A program made the translations under genes and the position numbers. Below the pieces are notes generated by a model that did not search any database, was not told the DNA's origin, and saw nothing but the letters and a program-made list of their open reading frames with translations. This document shows, one piece after another, positions 11,378-23,700 of a stretch of DNA of 64,000 nt. The DNA comes from Pinus tabuliformis (lineage: Eukaryota; Streptophyta; Pinopsida; Pinales; Pinaceae). The stretch covers positions 364,657,750 to 364,721,749 of the forward strand of contig CM062814.1 in assembly GCA_031772625.1 (NCBI GenBank), read 5' to 3'. Every line of letters begins with the position of its first letter. Within the stretch, counting starts at the first letter, position 1.

Positions 11378-12911
11378 TGGCATCGGAAACCTCATTAGAT
11401 TATGAGGGGGAAACTCACAGTGATACAGCTTCAGGAGAATAGGCTCCCCGGAGACCTACGAGTGGGAGACATGTCAGGGATGAACCAAACACCCTCATTG
11501 AGTTGTAGGCATGCCCTCTCGCTATGTCTTGTTTCCAGCACTTGGCATGTTTCGAATTTTGTACGAGGATGGCAAATGTCGAAATTCATCATGAGTTGGC
11601 CCATATTTTTGCTCTTCACCTACATGGAGGGCAGTCTATCTTGGCAGAGGTCACTTTCACATTGACACCCGAAACCATATCAGTGGCAATAGGCATACGG
11701 AATGTTGGAGAACAGTGGCACAAGAAGATGAAGGTAGAGAGGGAACTTTATGAGCCTTACATTAAGGCCAGTTGTTTGAGTCATCTCACTAGAGTTTTCC
11801 CATTCAGGTTTCTGAGAGATGAGTATGCTCCGCTCATGAAATTGATCATGAAATACTTCAGTTGTGAGGGGAGGTTTTCTCGCCTTTATGCATATCACAT
11901 CAGGTTGCTCATGCACTTTACCAGGGTGCGTATGATGAACCTCCCATTTTTCATTTGCGGGAACATAGAGAGGATGAGAAAATTCATGCAGCACAAGACC
12001 CCTCGGCAGCAGCTCAACAGCGTATATCACTTTTCTCTTATCCAAATTTTGGTGGACCATTAGTTGGGATTGCAGGGCATTGCTTGGGAGGACTTCATCT
12101 CCTGTGACTTATTTAGTGCCCCACAGGTAGTATTAGAGGCAAAACATGAGAAAAGTGGTCCTTCTCATCAGCATGAGTGCCATGGACCACTGTGGTGCCA
12201 TTTTCCATCACTTATCAGAGATGCTATCCGAAAGGCACCAGGCCTTTCTTTGCAGCAGCAAAGCGAGTGTTATCTCCACCTGGAGTGGAAGGGGCCTTGC
12301 TTACTACATCGGAAATATAGGTACAGGACAAGGGAAAGAATCATAGGCATGAGGAGGGGCCTTCAGGTGTGCCACCAGGTGAATGAAAGACCGGACTCAT
12401 TCTCCTTCGTGATGATGATGATACAGATACATGTCCACAAAATGCACAGCTGAAAGAGATCTTCCAGGAGCAAGAGACAAAGATTCACTCCTTGACACTC
12501 AAGTTAGAGATGGCCAAATGGAACATCAGGTATTTGGAGCAAAGGAACAAACAACTGGAAGACCAGCATGTGATCATGGAGCTGCAAAACATCTGTGAAG
12601 ATCGCCTAACTGCCCAGCAGAGGAGGATTGAATTCACTTTATTGGAGCAACAGGTCAAGGATGATCGTGAGTTTTTTCTCGAAAGAGTTAACATGCACTT
12701 GGACAACATGTTGAACAAGGCCGATGAAGACAACACACTGTTGAGACACATGGCTCGTCATTACAGGGCATGGAACTTGAGTTTGAGAGCCCGAATAAGG
12801 AGTTTGAAAGCAAAACTGAGGAAAGCCACAAAAAGGGAAAAAAGGGAAAAAGAGAAAGATAGGCTCAGAATCTTGGCTGTGGCTTCCTTGGCTCAGCAAG
12901 GCACCCCATAG
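11378..12911 (+). mobile_element. Coding-like block inside element B 5' LTR
   Basis: An ATG-led acidic frame starts near 11,378 (MASETSLDYEGETHSDTASG). It is followed by a globular-looking segment (about 11,650-12,050) with TFTLTPETISVAIGI and HLTRVFPFRFLRDEYAPLM. The end (about 12,490-12,905) is a strongly heptad-like, charged segment rich in K, R and E. The same block is present in the 3' LTR. The layout (acidic start, folded middle, coiled-coil basic end) looks like a real protein, perhaps the counterpart of the unknown ORF1 of Ogre elements, but placed in the LTR. It is a fossil with a few breaks, and I cannot name its function. Confidence 0.55.
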
Positions 12912-14362
12912 AGAACTTCCAGCACAAATCTCAAAGAATTTGGGTAAATTTTGGTCACAGGGAAATTTTTTGGGCGAAAAACAGGGATTAGGGTGCGTGG
13001 CGCTAAAATTCTAGAACTCAGATCAAGGAATGGCTTGCATTTTTAGATTCAGCATTCAAAAATACGTCTACTGGTGTCTGGGCTATAAATTTTGATAAGT
13101 TTTGGGTCTCCTAAAGGTCAAAAAACACCCAAAAATGGCCCCTGTGCCACTTTTTGGACACACATAAAGATGTCTTGGGAGAATGAAGCTTTGAAGGGGC
13201 AAATGAGCACCAAATTGAGGAATTCTAGTGGGGTTAGAAATTAGACAAGCAAAGGTTTCCAACAAGCCCACTTGGGCACATTTTGGACACCTGAAAGTGC
13301 CTCAAAATAGGCCCCAAATTAGTGCAACGCATAGAGAAAAGCGCATTGCGCACAGAGGAAATTTTGCCTAGTTTGCTACCGTTTCGCGAAATTTCGGATC
13401 GCAACTTCTCCAAGTGGGCCCAGTCATCCACTCTTCGGTATTTTGGAACCAAAGGTGGATTTTAAATTGTTTTCTCTCCGGGTGGGCATCTATCCAAGTG
13501 GCGAAGAATGCAAAGGGTCACCATAGCCAAATGTCATGCTTGAGAGCGCTGCACCTCTAGCTGATGGTTGGCTCTCCATCTCCATTTCGAAATGATTTGA
13601 GTAACTGCCCAACCCCTGGGCCTTCCATCTCTTCTATACACTTTCTATATGTTGTATGTATTTCATTTGCAAAGGGTTGGATGGCTTGTAACTTCTGAGA
13701 GATTGTGGGAAAGAAACTTTGTTTCTGCACTGTGTATTTTTGACAAAGAGTTAATGAAAGGCAACGACTCTGTTTCATGAGATTCTTGTGGTTGTGAGTG
13801 TAGCAAATGTGTTCCTATGTTCCATATATATCTTGTTATGTTTCATAATTCATTTCATGTTTCATTTTAGTGAAATTTTCTAAGTGAGATTAGGTAGAAT
13901 TCAATTTATATTGCTCTACATGTGGGAAAATTTCATGTGCAGTGTTATTCTTCTGTTGAAAAGGGTTCATGAAACCATGCCCTTTTCACTATCTCTAGCA
14001 ATCTTTCCATTCTGTGTCACCTTAAGTTGAAATTGGTACGCTTCCCGCCTACCTTGCATCACGAAATAATCTGTACCTTCATTCTCAATTCTCTGTTCTT
14101 TGCCGAGCGCCAGTCCCATATACATCTAAGAAGTTCAGTCACTTTCAAAAAAATATTTTCAAAAATCCTTTTTCACTTACTAGCCTAAGGTAAACATCAT
14201 ATTGTAAGTCATCTCAGACTATTTTTCTTATCCATTCGCTGAGTGTGACTCGGAGAGAGCCCTCTCCTGCTCTCGTAGGGCTAGCTACGAGACTGAGCAT
14301 GGTTTGTGGTTACCCTAATGTTTGCCTTCTTCAGCTTGAGGCAGATTTAGGTGCTAACGTAG

Positions 14363-14382
14363 TGGTGACTCCACTGGGGACC
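14363..14382 (+). other. Primer binding site of element B (tRNA-Arg type)
   Basis: TGGTGACTCCACTGGGGACC lies three bases after the 5' LTR. It matches the complement of a plant tRNA-Arg 3' end (TGGCGACTCCGCTGGGGAT) at most positions. tRNA-Arg priming is known for Ogre elements, which supports the lineage call. Confidence 0.75.
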
Positions 14383-14469
14383 TTAGGTTGAAAATCAAAT
14401 CCCCTTGTTTCATAAGAATTCTAGGCTCCCGGATGATGGGCTTAGGATTGGAAAGGCTGAGTAAGTTGG

Positions 14470-15700
14470 TTGTGTCCCATAATTCCTCTCAATAGCACGC
14501 TGGCTTCAAGACGATATACCAGAGTGAATCCAGACCCGGATCCTCCTCACATTTATGAAAATCACAATTTGATCCCAAGACTCCTTCGTCAAGAAAGCAC
14601 CTTCAATCCCGTATTCAAATCCCCTTCATGTCCCGACACTTTTGAATACCTTGAAGAGATTGAGTTTGATGAACGATTTGAGATATCTTTGTTTGAATCT
14701 AAATCTGAAAGGGCTGTTGATTACACCATCCCCGATTCGAAATTTCATGTAGAACTTGAGACAGAAAGAGCTAATAGATTAATTGATAATTACATTGCCA
14801 CACAACCCCAAACTCCAATTGCACGCCCCTTGCAAACTGTGCGTACTCCTCCAACACCTCCAATGCCAAATCCACCTAGAATGATTGCTACTTGTTTTGC
14901 TCCTCTTGTTCTACCCCAAGTCCTAGATGACATGCCAAATGATTATCAAAGTAAAATTCCATTTTTTGATGGTAGTCCTAACAGTATTACAACTCAACAA
15001 CATGTAGATAAAATGGCAAACTTCTATGAACTTCATGAGATCGATGCGGAGAATGTGGCAATGAGGCTCTTTGTACAAACATTTGTAGGTGATGTGAGGA
15101 AATGGTTCAGAGGTTTGACAGTTGCAAGTATCACCACCTTGGCTGAGCTACAAAGATAATTTTTGAACAGGTGGGAAGTGAAAAAGAACCCCCTTCAAAT
15201 TCTGGCCGAGTATGAGCAAATCAAAAGGAATGCCGGTGAGTTGGTCCAATATTATTGTGTTAGATTTAATGCAGTCTACAATGACATCCCAGACCATCTA
15301 AAGCCACCTGTTGGACTAGAAATGATGAAGTTTCTGGATGGTTTCGATGCTGACATGGCGTACCAACTAAGAGAGAGAGAACCGGCTACAATGGAAGATA
15401 TGCTGAAAATTGCAGTCAGCGTTGAGGCTAACCTGTTGTCCAAAAGAGCAAGAGCGAAAGCGGAGAAGAAAACCACAGTGAAAGAAGAATCTTCTTCAAT
15501 GGATCAGCTGCTCAAGAAGGTAGAACAAATGCTTGAAAGGGTAAAACTTGACAAGCCAGAGCCACAAGTTAGGAATCCTAACTTTCGTGGCCAACATCAA
15601 CCACAATATAGAATAAGACAAAGAGATCAGCAGACTCAAGAGCAGACAGCACAACAGCCAGTAAAAACACCTTTGCAGTAGAATTTTGTGCATGGACTGG
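14470..15700 (+). mobile_element. Element B gag region
   Basis: After a tail-like N-terminal part with acidic stretches (about 14,640-14,770) and a proline-rich segment near 14,850, a gag core runs from about 14,930. It includes IPFFDGSPNSITTQQHVDKM, a VGDVRKWFRGL tryptophan segment, and NRWEVKKNPLQILAEYEQIK. It closes with a lysine-rich and glutamine-rich region (about 15,450-15,680). No CCHC knuckle is visible, as in other Tat/Ogre gags. This part builds the particle. Breaks are few. Confidence 0.8.
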
Positions 15701-16329
15701 AATCAGATGAGGAAGGGAACATAATAGGTGACGAGAACCATCTTTTCACTCCAGATGAGCTGCCTACTTACATCACCGAAGAAGAAGAATGTGCAGTAAA
15801 TTCAGCTACACACCAAGACACCGATTATATCCTAGCTAATGAAACAGTGTTGGAGGAAGAATCAGATGAGTACCAAAGAGGCTATATGAATGCTCTATCC
15901 ACCCAATAGCAGTGATATTCACTGAGGAATAGAGACATGCCAGTCAAACCAATTCAGAAAAAGAAGGATGGTGAGACATCAAAGAATGATTTAGCAGTTG
16001 CACAAAGGAAAGGGAAGGAGACGGTTGTCCCGGAGAGCAGCAAATCAAAATCAGCAGAACAATCACAGCCATCAGCCACACCAAAAGAGAAGGAAAGAAA
16101 AGAGATCCTGGTCAAAGAGGTAGAAAAAACTCCCGCTTTTAGCCTAGAGAATGAGATTTCTAAGCTAAAGGTATCCATCCCTTTGACTGAAATCATGAAA
16201 AACAGCAGTTATAGAGGACGATTTCCAAAATGTTGAACTTGGACCCAACATCCGACATGGTAAATGTGGAATATGATCAGCCCGAGATGATTTTTGGGCC
16301 AGCAACAAATGGTGAGTCTCCTGAGAGCG

Positions 16330-16700
16330 AGGTGCCACCCTTCTATATCAATTTACAATTACATGAATTTGTGCTACACAACGCCATGTTCGATTCGGGA
16401 GCCTCTCACCCTCTCATGCCCAAGTCTATCATGGATAAGCTTGGTTTGGACATCACCCAACAATATCATGATCTCTATTCATTTGATTCTAGTAGAGTAA
16501 GGTGTATAGGGCTCATCAAAGACTTAGTTGTGAGTTTAGATCCGCTTCCTATGAAAAATGTGTTGATGGACGTAGAGGTAGCAGACATTCCCCCAAGGTT
16601 TGGCATGCTTCTTTCCAGGTCTTGGGTCGCGAAATTGAAGGGGACACTACAACTGGATTTCTCCTATGCGACAATCTTGGTGCTTGGACAGTTGAGGAAA
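16330..16700 (+). mobile_element. Element B protease region
   Basis: An aspartic protease of the retropepsin type is visible. The catalytic triplet lies in NAMFDSGASHPLMPKSIM (the DSGA codons start at 16,392), and the later flap and C-terminal strand region is ADIPPRFGMLLSRSWVAKL. The protease cuts the Gag-Pol product during particle maturation. A charged linker of about 95 codons (16,800-16,980) separates it from the next domain. Confidence 0.85.
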
Positions 16701-16984
16701 CCATATTGGGAACAAAAGATGAAGTATATGATCACAAGCAAGGAGAAACCAATCAATCATCCTGTAAACTATGTACATATAGATTTAGAATATTTTGTTT
16801 TGCTTTCAAAAAGTTTAAATGAAATAGATAGTCAGATAGTAGAAGAAGATGACATTCCAGAGATAATAGAAAATTTTAGAGAGATTTTGAAAAAAGAAAG
16901 ACAAGGAAAGCAACAAAAGATTAGGCAATCAGTTGAAAACAATGGACAGCAAAAGGATTTTCAGCACTTGCAAGAAGAAGAAGA

Positions 16985-17400
16985 AGGCTTATGGACCATG
17001 GATTTTTATGGAGCAGTAGGGAATGATGGAGCTGGTATTGGCATTTGGGTACGAAGTCCTTTCTCTGCCCCAAACAAAGTACCTAGCAACATGAGAGTTT
17101 GCTCCTACAAGCTAGCCTTCGAATGTTCCAATAATGAGGATGAATATGAAGCTCTGATTGTTGGCCTGAAAATTCTTAGAAAGCCGAATGCAAAGAGGAT
17201 TTCAATATATGTCGACTCCGAGTTAGTAATAAAACAGGTCAGAGGTGAATATCAAGCAAAACATCCTATAATGCGGGCCTATCAAAATGCAGTTTTGGAT
17301 ATCTTGAAACTATTTTCCGAATACACCTTGACATGTGTGCCAAGAATCCAAAATAGTATTGCTGATGCTCTTGCCAAGGCAACGAGCAGCTTGAGGATCC
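16985..17400 (+). mobile_element. Element B extra RNase H (aRNH type) between protease and RT
   Basis: This block starts WTMDFYGAVGNDGAGIGIW. It continues with FECSNNEDEYEALIVGLKIL and ISIYVDSELVIKQVRGEYQ, and ends with NSIADALAKATS. These carry the four acidic residues expected of an RNase H fold (D, E, D, D). The pattern is the plant/archaeal-like RNase H known as the second RNase H of Tat elements. B also has its usual gypsy RNase H after RT (18,700-19,180). The upstream position is the notable point. Confidence 0.85.
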
Positions 17401-17889
17401 CCATGAACTCCAGTGACAAATTTGAGATCCATGTCAAGCACCGTCCAACCATTCCTGAAAATCAGCGACATTGGAAAGTGTTTCAAGATGATGAAGAGAT
17501 TAAGGATTTTCTGGTCAACCAAGGCAAGTTAAAAGAAACCTTAATCGATGTGGAAAAAAATGAGAAAAAAGGGAATGGTACAGAAGAATTGCAGATCAAT
17601 CAAATGGACGTATTGCAGCTAAAGAACAACATCATTCCTAAAGGCTTGATACCCCTTGAAGAACTTTTCGATCAGGATGATGTAGCCCACAAGCCAACAT
17701 TGCAGCCGACAGAGAAAGGAGTGGAAGAAGTCAACATTGGTATAGCTGAAAATCCAAAATTGGTGAAATTGTCCAAAGCATTACCGGCAAAAATCAAGGA
17801 CAAATATATCAATTTGATGGCTTCATTTGTAGATGTATTTGCTTGGGATTATTCAGATTTGAAGACCTATGATACAAATATCATTCAGC

Positions 17890-18660
17890 ACACAATACCT
17901 ATCAAGCCCAATCAAAAACCATTTAGACAAAAGCTGAGAAGGATCAATCCAAAGTTGCTGCCATCCATTGAAAAAGAGGTAAATAGGTTGTACAAGTCAG
18001 GTATCATCGTGCCCATCAGATTTTTAGATTGGATTTCTAATTTGGTACTCGTAAGAAAGAAGATCGGTGAGATTCGCCTATGCATTGATTTCAGAAATCT
18101 AAACAAGGTCTCATTGAAGGACAAATATCCACTCCCCAAGATGGACCATGTACTTCAGCGAGTAGTGGGGGCATCTCGTATGTCACCGCTGGATGTTTAT
18201 TCTAGATATAATCAAGTTGCTGTCCATGAAGATGACAGAGACAAAGAAATGTTCACCACTCCATGGGGGACATTTCACTATTCCAAAATGCCATTCTGTC
18301 TGAAGAATGCAGGTGCCCCATTTCAGCGTGCTATGGACTTAGCGTTTGCAAATGAGAAGGATGTGTTTTTGGTGGTGTACTTGGATGACTTGACGGTGTT
18401 TTCAAAATTAGATGAAGAGCACATGCATCACCTAAAAATTTTCTTTCAAAAATGCAGGAAATATAGTTTATCGTTGAATCCTAACAAGAGCTTGTTCGCC
18501 ATGGAGGAAGGCAAATTACTTGGGCATATCATTTCAAAAGATGGCATCCGTATAGACCCGGCACGTGTGCAAGCAATTCAGCAAATTGATCTGCCTAGGA
18601 ACAAAAGGGAGATACAGTCATTCAATGGTAAGATGAATTTTCTTCGTCGCTTTGTACATA
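17890..18660 (+). mobile_element. Element B reverse transcriptase region
   Basis: Full RT blocks occur in order: PFRQKLRRINPKLLPSIEKE, LVRKKIGEIRLCIDFRNLNK, YPLPKMDHVLQRVVGAS, PWGTFHYSKMPFCLKNAGAP, and the catalytic VYLDDLTVFSK with YLDD at about 18,378-18,389. The thumb block is LLGHIISKDGIRIDPARVQ. It is long, continuous and well conserved, so B looks comparatively recent. Confidence 0.9.
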
Positions 18661-18699
18661 ATCTTGCAGAACACGTGAAAGAAATGACCAACATGATTA

Positions 18700-19180
18700 A
18701 GAAGGATAGCCAGGTGAAATGGATGGATGAGGCTGTAAAATATTTCAACTTGGTCAAATTGGCCCTTTCTTTAGCCCCAGTTCTAGTCAGTCCGGATTAC
18801 ACTCAAGATTTTATCTTGTTTTCATTCGCTTCTGAATACACTATGGCAGCAATATTATTGCAGAAAAGGGATGATCATGAAAGACCCATTGCATTCTTCA
18901 GCAGAGCTATAAGGGATGCAGCGTTAAAGTACAACATCATTGAGAAGCAAGCTCTAGCATTGGTGAAAGCATTGAAGGATTTCCGGGTATACATTCTACA
19001 CTCTCACATTCTGGCCTATGTTCCTAATACTGCTGTAAAAGATGTTTTGGTGTAGACTGATCCGGAAGGGAGAAGAGGCAAATGGATCGCAACCTTGCTA
19101 GAATACGATGTGGAGATAAAGCCTACAAAGCTGGTCAAAGGACAGGGGTTGGCGAAACTAATGGCTGAATCAAACTTGCA
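18700..19180 (+). mobile_element. Element B gypsy-type RNase H region
   Basis: This is the standard gypsy RNase H after RT. It has a LAPVLVSPDYTQDFILFSFA start, RPIAFFSRAIRDAALKYNII, EKQALALVKALKDFRVYIL, and a C-terminal GKWIATLLEYDVEIKPTK segment. With the upstream RNase H, B carries two such domains, a hallmark of the Tat lineage. Confidence 0.85.
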
Positions 19181-19429
19181 TGCATTAGACATAAATCTGA
19201 TCGCTGCCATGTCCGATGAGAATGAGGAAGGAACTTCAGTTCAGGTATCCGAAATGTTTGCTTTGTCCCCATGGTATTCTGATATAATATATGTGCTGAA
19301 AAATCTATCACCACCGCCCGGCATGGCTAGAAACAAAGCGAGAACACTTAAATTGAAAGCTGCCAAGTTTTGTATTTTGAATTCTGCATTGTATTGGAAA
19401 GATCCCGGTGGCATTTTGTTAAATTGTCT

Positions 19430-20525
19430 GGTGGAAGAGGAGGCAAAGAAAGCCATGGAAGATTTCCATGGAGGAGATTTTGGTGGTCATATTTTTTGGA
19501 AATCAATAGCTAACAAAATTTTGAGAGCAGGGTACTACTGGCCTACTTTGTTTGCTGATGTGCATAAGATGGTGAAGCGTTGTCATAAGTGTCAAATTTT
19601 CGAAGGAAAACAGAAATTACAACCTTTGCCACTCAAGCCTATCGAAGTGAACGCTCCTTTTCAGCAGTGGGGGTTGGATTTCATTGGGGAAATTCATCCC
19701 GCATCTTCCGGACAGCATAGATGGATCCTTACAGCCACGGACTACTTCACAAAATGGATTGAGGCAGCACCTACCAGACAAGTGACGGACATGGTAATCA
19801 TCTCATTTCCTGAAAATAACATCTTGTCTTGCTTTGGTTGTCCAAACAAATTGATCACTGATAATGCAGCAGCTTTCAAATCGAAAAGGATGGTAGAATT
19901 TTGTCACAAATATCATATAATTTTGGGTCATTCAACTGCCTATCATCTGCAAGGAAATGGATTGGTGGAATCTTCAAATAAATCTTTGGTCAATATCATC
20001 AAGAAGCTGCTAGAAATTAATAAGAAGAGCTGGAACAAGAGGCTGATTCATGCACTTTGGGCAGATCGAATCAGTCAAAAAACTTCTATTGGTATGTCAC
20101 CGTTTGAGCTGGTTTATGGAGTATACATAGTATTCCAAGCCACCCTTGCTGTCCCGGTGGTCAGAATTCTTCAGGAGGTAGGCAGTGAGGAAGATCCCAT
20201 GCAGAGAAGGCTAAATCAAATGATCCACTTGCAGCAAACAAGAGAAGAAGTTTTCCAAAACACATCCAAGATGCAGAAGAAGATAAAGAAAATCTATGAC
20301 AGAAAAGCTAAAGCGGACAAATTTTAGTTGGATGATGTGATGCTGAAGTGGGGTGCAAGAAAAGAAGAGAAAGGCAAGCATGGAAAGTTCAAAAATCTGT
20401 GGAAGGTTCCTTTCAAAATCGCAGCATATAGAGGTAAAAATGCCTTTCTTCTGAAGGAAATGAACGGGGAAGACTGTCCTGGAGGGCTGATCAATGGTCG
20501 GCTTCTTAAGTGGTATCATTGTTGA
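19430..20525 (+). mobile_element. Element B integrase region
   Basis: The H2C2 zinc region is clear (HGGDFGGHIFWKSIANKILR to CHKCQIFEG, about 19,466-19,605). The catalytic core follows, with acidic residues in WGLDFIGEI, LITDNAAAFKS and GNGLVESSNKSL. A C-terminal part with MLKWGARKEEKGKHGKFKNL and a GGLINGRLLKWY-like end closes the frame. The same C-terminal pattern recurs in element D (35,391-35,672). Integrase inserts the DNA copy into the host genome. About 270 bases of untranslated sequence lie between here and the 3' LTR. Confidence 0.85.
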
Positions 20526-20794
20526 TCTATTAACACTGCTTCCACTGTCATTGTAAATACCATTTTTTATTTCGGTTTGGTTTCAGTATGTACAGTCAGT
20601 TTTTTAGTTATTCCAATTGTCAAGTTTGAGTCAATTTCTTGGTTACTTCAGCTTTGTAAATAAGTCAGAGTCTTGTGCTATTTATCAAAATGAAGACTCC
20701 ATAGCCCAATGGACCAAGAGGCACTGTCTAGCTCCTCCAGAGATATGTTGTTCTTGGAACCTCCATGGGAGCTACCATCCCCCATTGGAGCCAA

Positions 20795-23700
20795 TGTTAG
20801 AGTTGGTCTGGTCAGCCCTCCGTCAGAGATCAAAGCTCTTTATGCATTTCACTTTTAGGTGTCCCGCTCCATTCAGTCAGCTGCATTCTACTAGGGGCAT
20901 GCCATGATCTGATGGAGAAGGTCATGTTAGTTAGTTTCCCTCATGTCTGGCTCCTGCTGGCTTATGTCTATGTGTCAAATAATCAAAAATCCATAACAGT
21001 CAAGGTCTGGTCCTTCAATCGACAGAAGTCATTTTTGGTTATTAGGTCTAGGGATTGATCAGTTAGGTCTTTAAATATGTCCAGAAAAGCCATGTAGGCC
21101 AGAGGGAGACCTTATACAACTATGGTTTAGAAAGCTTCATCATCACCTAAAGAGACATCGACTCTTCTTCAAAACTCTGTTTTGAAGAAAAGTCAAACAG
21201 TGCCATTTATAACAAAATTTTCCAAAAAAGTCACCAGTTGATTTTTTAGAGGAAGTCATGGTTTCCATGGCCAGATGCTCCGTCATACAGTCCCTACAAA
21301 GATGTGCCGAAAATTCCATCATTTGAGCCACAATTTCGAAGAAAAAAAATGAAAAAACAGAGTGCTTTAAATGTCAATAAAAAGATGCAAAACTCAACAT
21401 TAGAAAGTGGGTTTTTTAAAGAGGAAAAAATCAAACCATTTTCTCTTAAGCCTATAAATACATATTGTGGCCCAAAGCAAAGCCATTGTGCCATTGAAGA
21501 CTTGGAAAGACATTGCAGAAGGTGGGAGAGTGAGATTGGTGAGTGTTTGAGTGAGTTGGGAGGTGATTTTGGAAGCGCGATGCACACAGGCAGGAGTGCG
21601 ATGCACTCACCGTGCGAGACGCATACACAGCCAGCCTGCCGTTGAACAAATACATAGGCGTGGCGCATATAAGGCGTGCGGTGCACTGGGAAGAGCGCGC
21701 GGCGCACACAGTCCAGCGACCCAAAAACAGTGCCAAAACACTTCAACAGTTGGGAAAAGCGATCAAATCAATAGGTAGGCCTTGTGACATCCCCGCCCAT
21801 CAAATTTTTGTCAAGAATATGCTATTTGTGAAGAGGTTGAATGATATCAAAAGCACAATGGTCAACCATAAAAATTAACCAAGTAAAACAATGGATGGGG
21901 TTGCAAGTTTGCATTGATATCACCAAGGTTTTTCTCCCCTCCCCTTGTCCCCTCACTCCGCATCATTTTCACCTCCATTCCATCATGATTCCTAAATAAA
22001 ACACCCTAAAACTTCCTTAAAACCCGCTTCCCTATTTTGCAATAAAAAATTGTGTCATTTGACTGTGCGCGGTGCACACACAATGTGGCACGACGCACTG
22101 AGGGTGCGCGACGCACTGGGAGCCCGGCCACAGTGTTAACAATACACTGGCACGGCGCATACCCGGTGCGTGGCGCACTGGGCAAAGCACGTGGTGCACA
22201 GGCCTGTGAGCCTAAAAAAGCACCAAATCTCCCAAATTTTTGTAAATTGGCTCTCATCATAGCAAAATGCCCATAAATATTTTCACCACTGATCCTAAAC
22301 TCAAAGAAAAAACATGTTTTGATGGCCATGAAATCAAAAGGAAATTTTTATTAAGCAAACAAAAAATGACACAAAGAGGGACAAAGAACTAGGGTTTTGC
22401 TACAGTAACATGATGGCTTGATATGCTCCTATCCTATCTCTATCTGCTAAATTTTCCTGGGGCAAGTTTTCCTAATAGTCACCCTAGCTGCATTGTAAAC
22501 ATATCCCTTTGTCCCCTTTACTCCTATAGCTCAAAATGTTCTTAACCCTACCTCATCAAAACCACACCCCAAACACTCCCAAATCCCTGATAAATTTCCC
22601 CTCTAAACCCCTATCCCTATTTCATCATTCCCCTCCTGATACTCCCTATTTTATTGTCCCCTTAGTGACAGATTTGCAGGGCATCTATCAGTTCAGTGGG
22701 TTTAGAGGGCAGCGAAGAAATTCAGGGTACAAACAGCAGTAATGGCATCAGAAAATTCATCAGATTATGAGGGGGAAACTAACAGTGATACAGCTTCAGC
22801 AGAATAGGCTCCCTGGAGACCTAGGAGTGGTAGACATGTCAGGGATGAACCAAACACCCTCACTGAGTTGCAGGCATGCCCTCTCGATATTTCTTGTTTC
22901 CAGCACTTGGCATGTTTCGAATTTCATCAGAGGGTGGCAAATGTCAGAATTCATCATGAGTTGGCCCATCCTTTTTCTATTCACCTACATGGAGGACAGT
23001 CTATCTTGGCAGGGGTCACTTTCACATTGACACCCGAAACCATATCAGTGGCAACAGGCATACCAAATGTTAGCGAATAGTGGCACAAGAAGATGAAGGC
23101 AGAGAGGGAACTTTATGAGCCTTACATTAAGGCCAGTTGTTTGAGTCATCTCACTAGAGTTTTCCCATTCAGGTTTCTGAGAGATGAGTATGCTCCGCTC
23201 ATGAAATTGATCATGAAATACTTCAGTTGTGAGGGGAGGTTTTCTCGCCTTTATGCATATCACATCAGGTTGCTCATGCACTTTACCAGGGTGCGTATGA
23301 TGAACCTCCCATTTTCATTTGTGGGAACATAGAGAGGATGAGAAAATTCATGCAGCACAAGACCCCTCGACAGCAACTCAACAGCGTATATCACTTTTCT
23401 CTTATCCAGATTTTGGTGGACCATTAGTTAGGATTGTAGGGCATTTCTTGGGAGGACTTCATCTCCCGTGAATTTTTCAGCACCCCACAAGTAGTATCAG
23501 AGGCAAAACATGAGACAGGTGTTCCTTCTCATCAGCATGAGTGCCATTTTCCATCACTTATCATAGAGGTTATCTGAAAGGCACTAGGCCATTGTTTTCA
23601 GCAGCAAAGCGAGTGTTATCTCCACCCAGGGTGGAAGGGACCTCACTTCCTACATCGTTAATACAGGTATAGGACAAGGGAAAGAAGCCCAAGCATGAGG

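Larger units (their letters stand above)
9432..14359 (+). repeat. Element B 5' LTR (4.9 kb)
   Basis: The LTR starts TGTTAGAGTTGGTCTGG and aligns with 20,795-25,724 throughout. It carries CpG-rich short motifs (10,200-10,350 and 10,690-10,845), a coding-like block (about 11,378-12,911), and an A/T-rich 3' part leading to the primer site. LTRs of this length are known from Ogre-type elements. A coding-like block inside the LTR is unusual. Confidence 0.9.

Noticed and set aside
12492-12911. Charged coiled-coil frame resembling a host structural protein
   Set aside because: It is duplicated in both LTRs of B and continues the coding-like LTR block, so it belongs to the element.
16230-19055. Very long open frame that might be taken for a host gene
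   Set aside because: It carries protease, RNase H and RT motifs in retrotransposon order and lies between the two LTRs of element B, so it is element pol.
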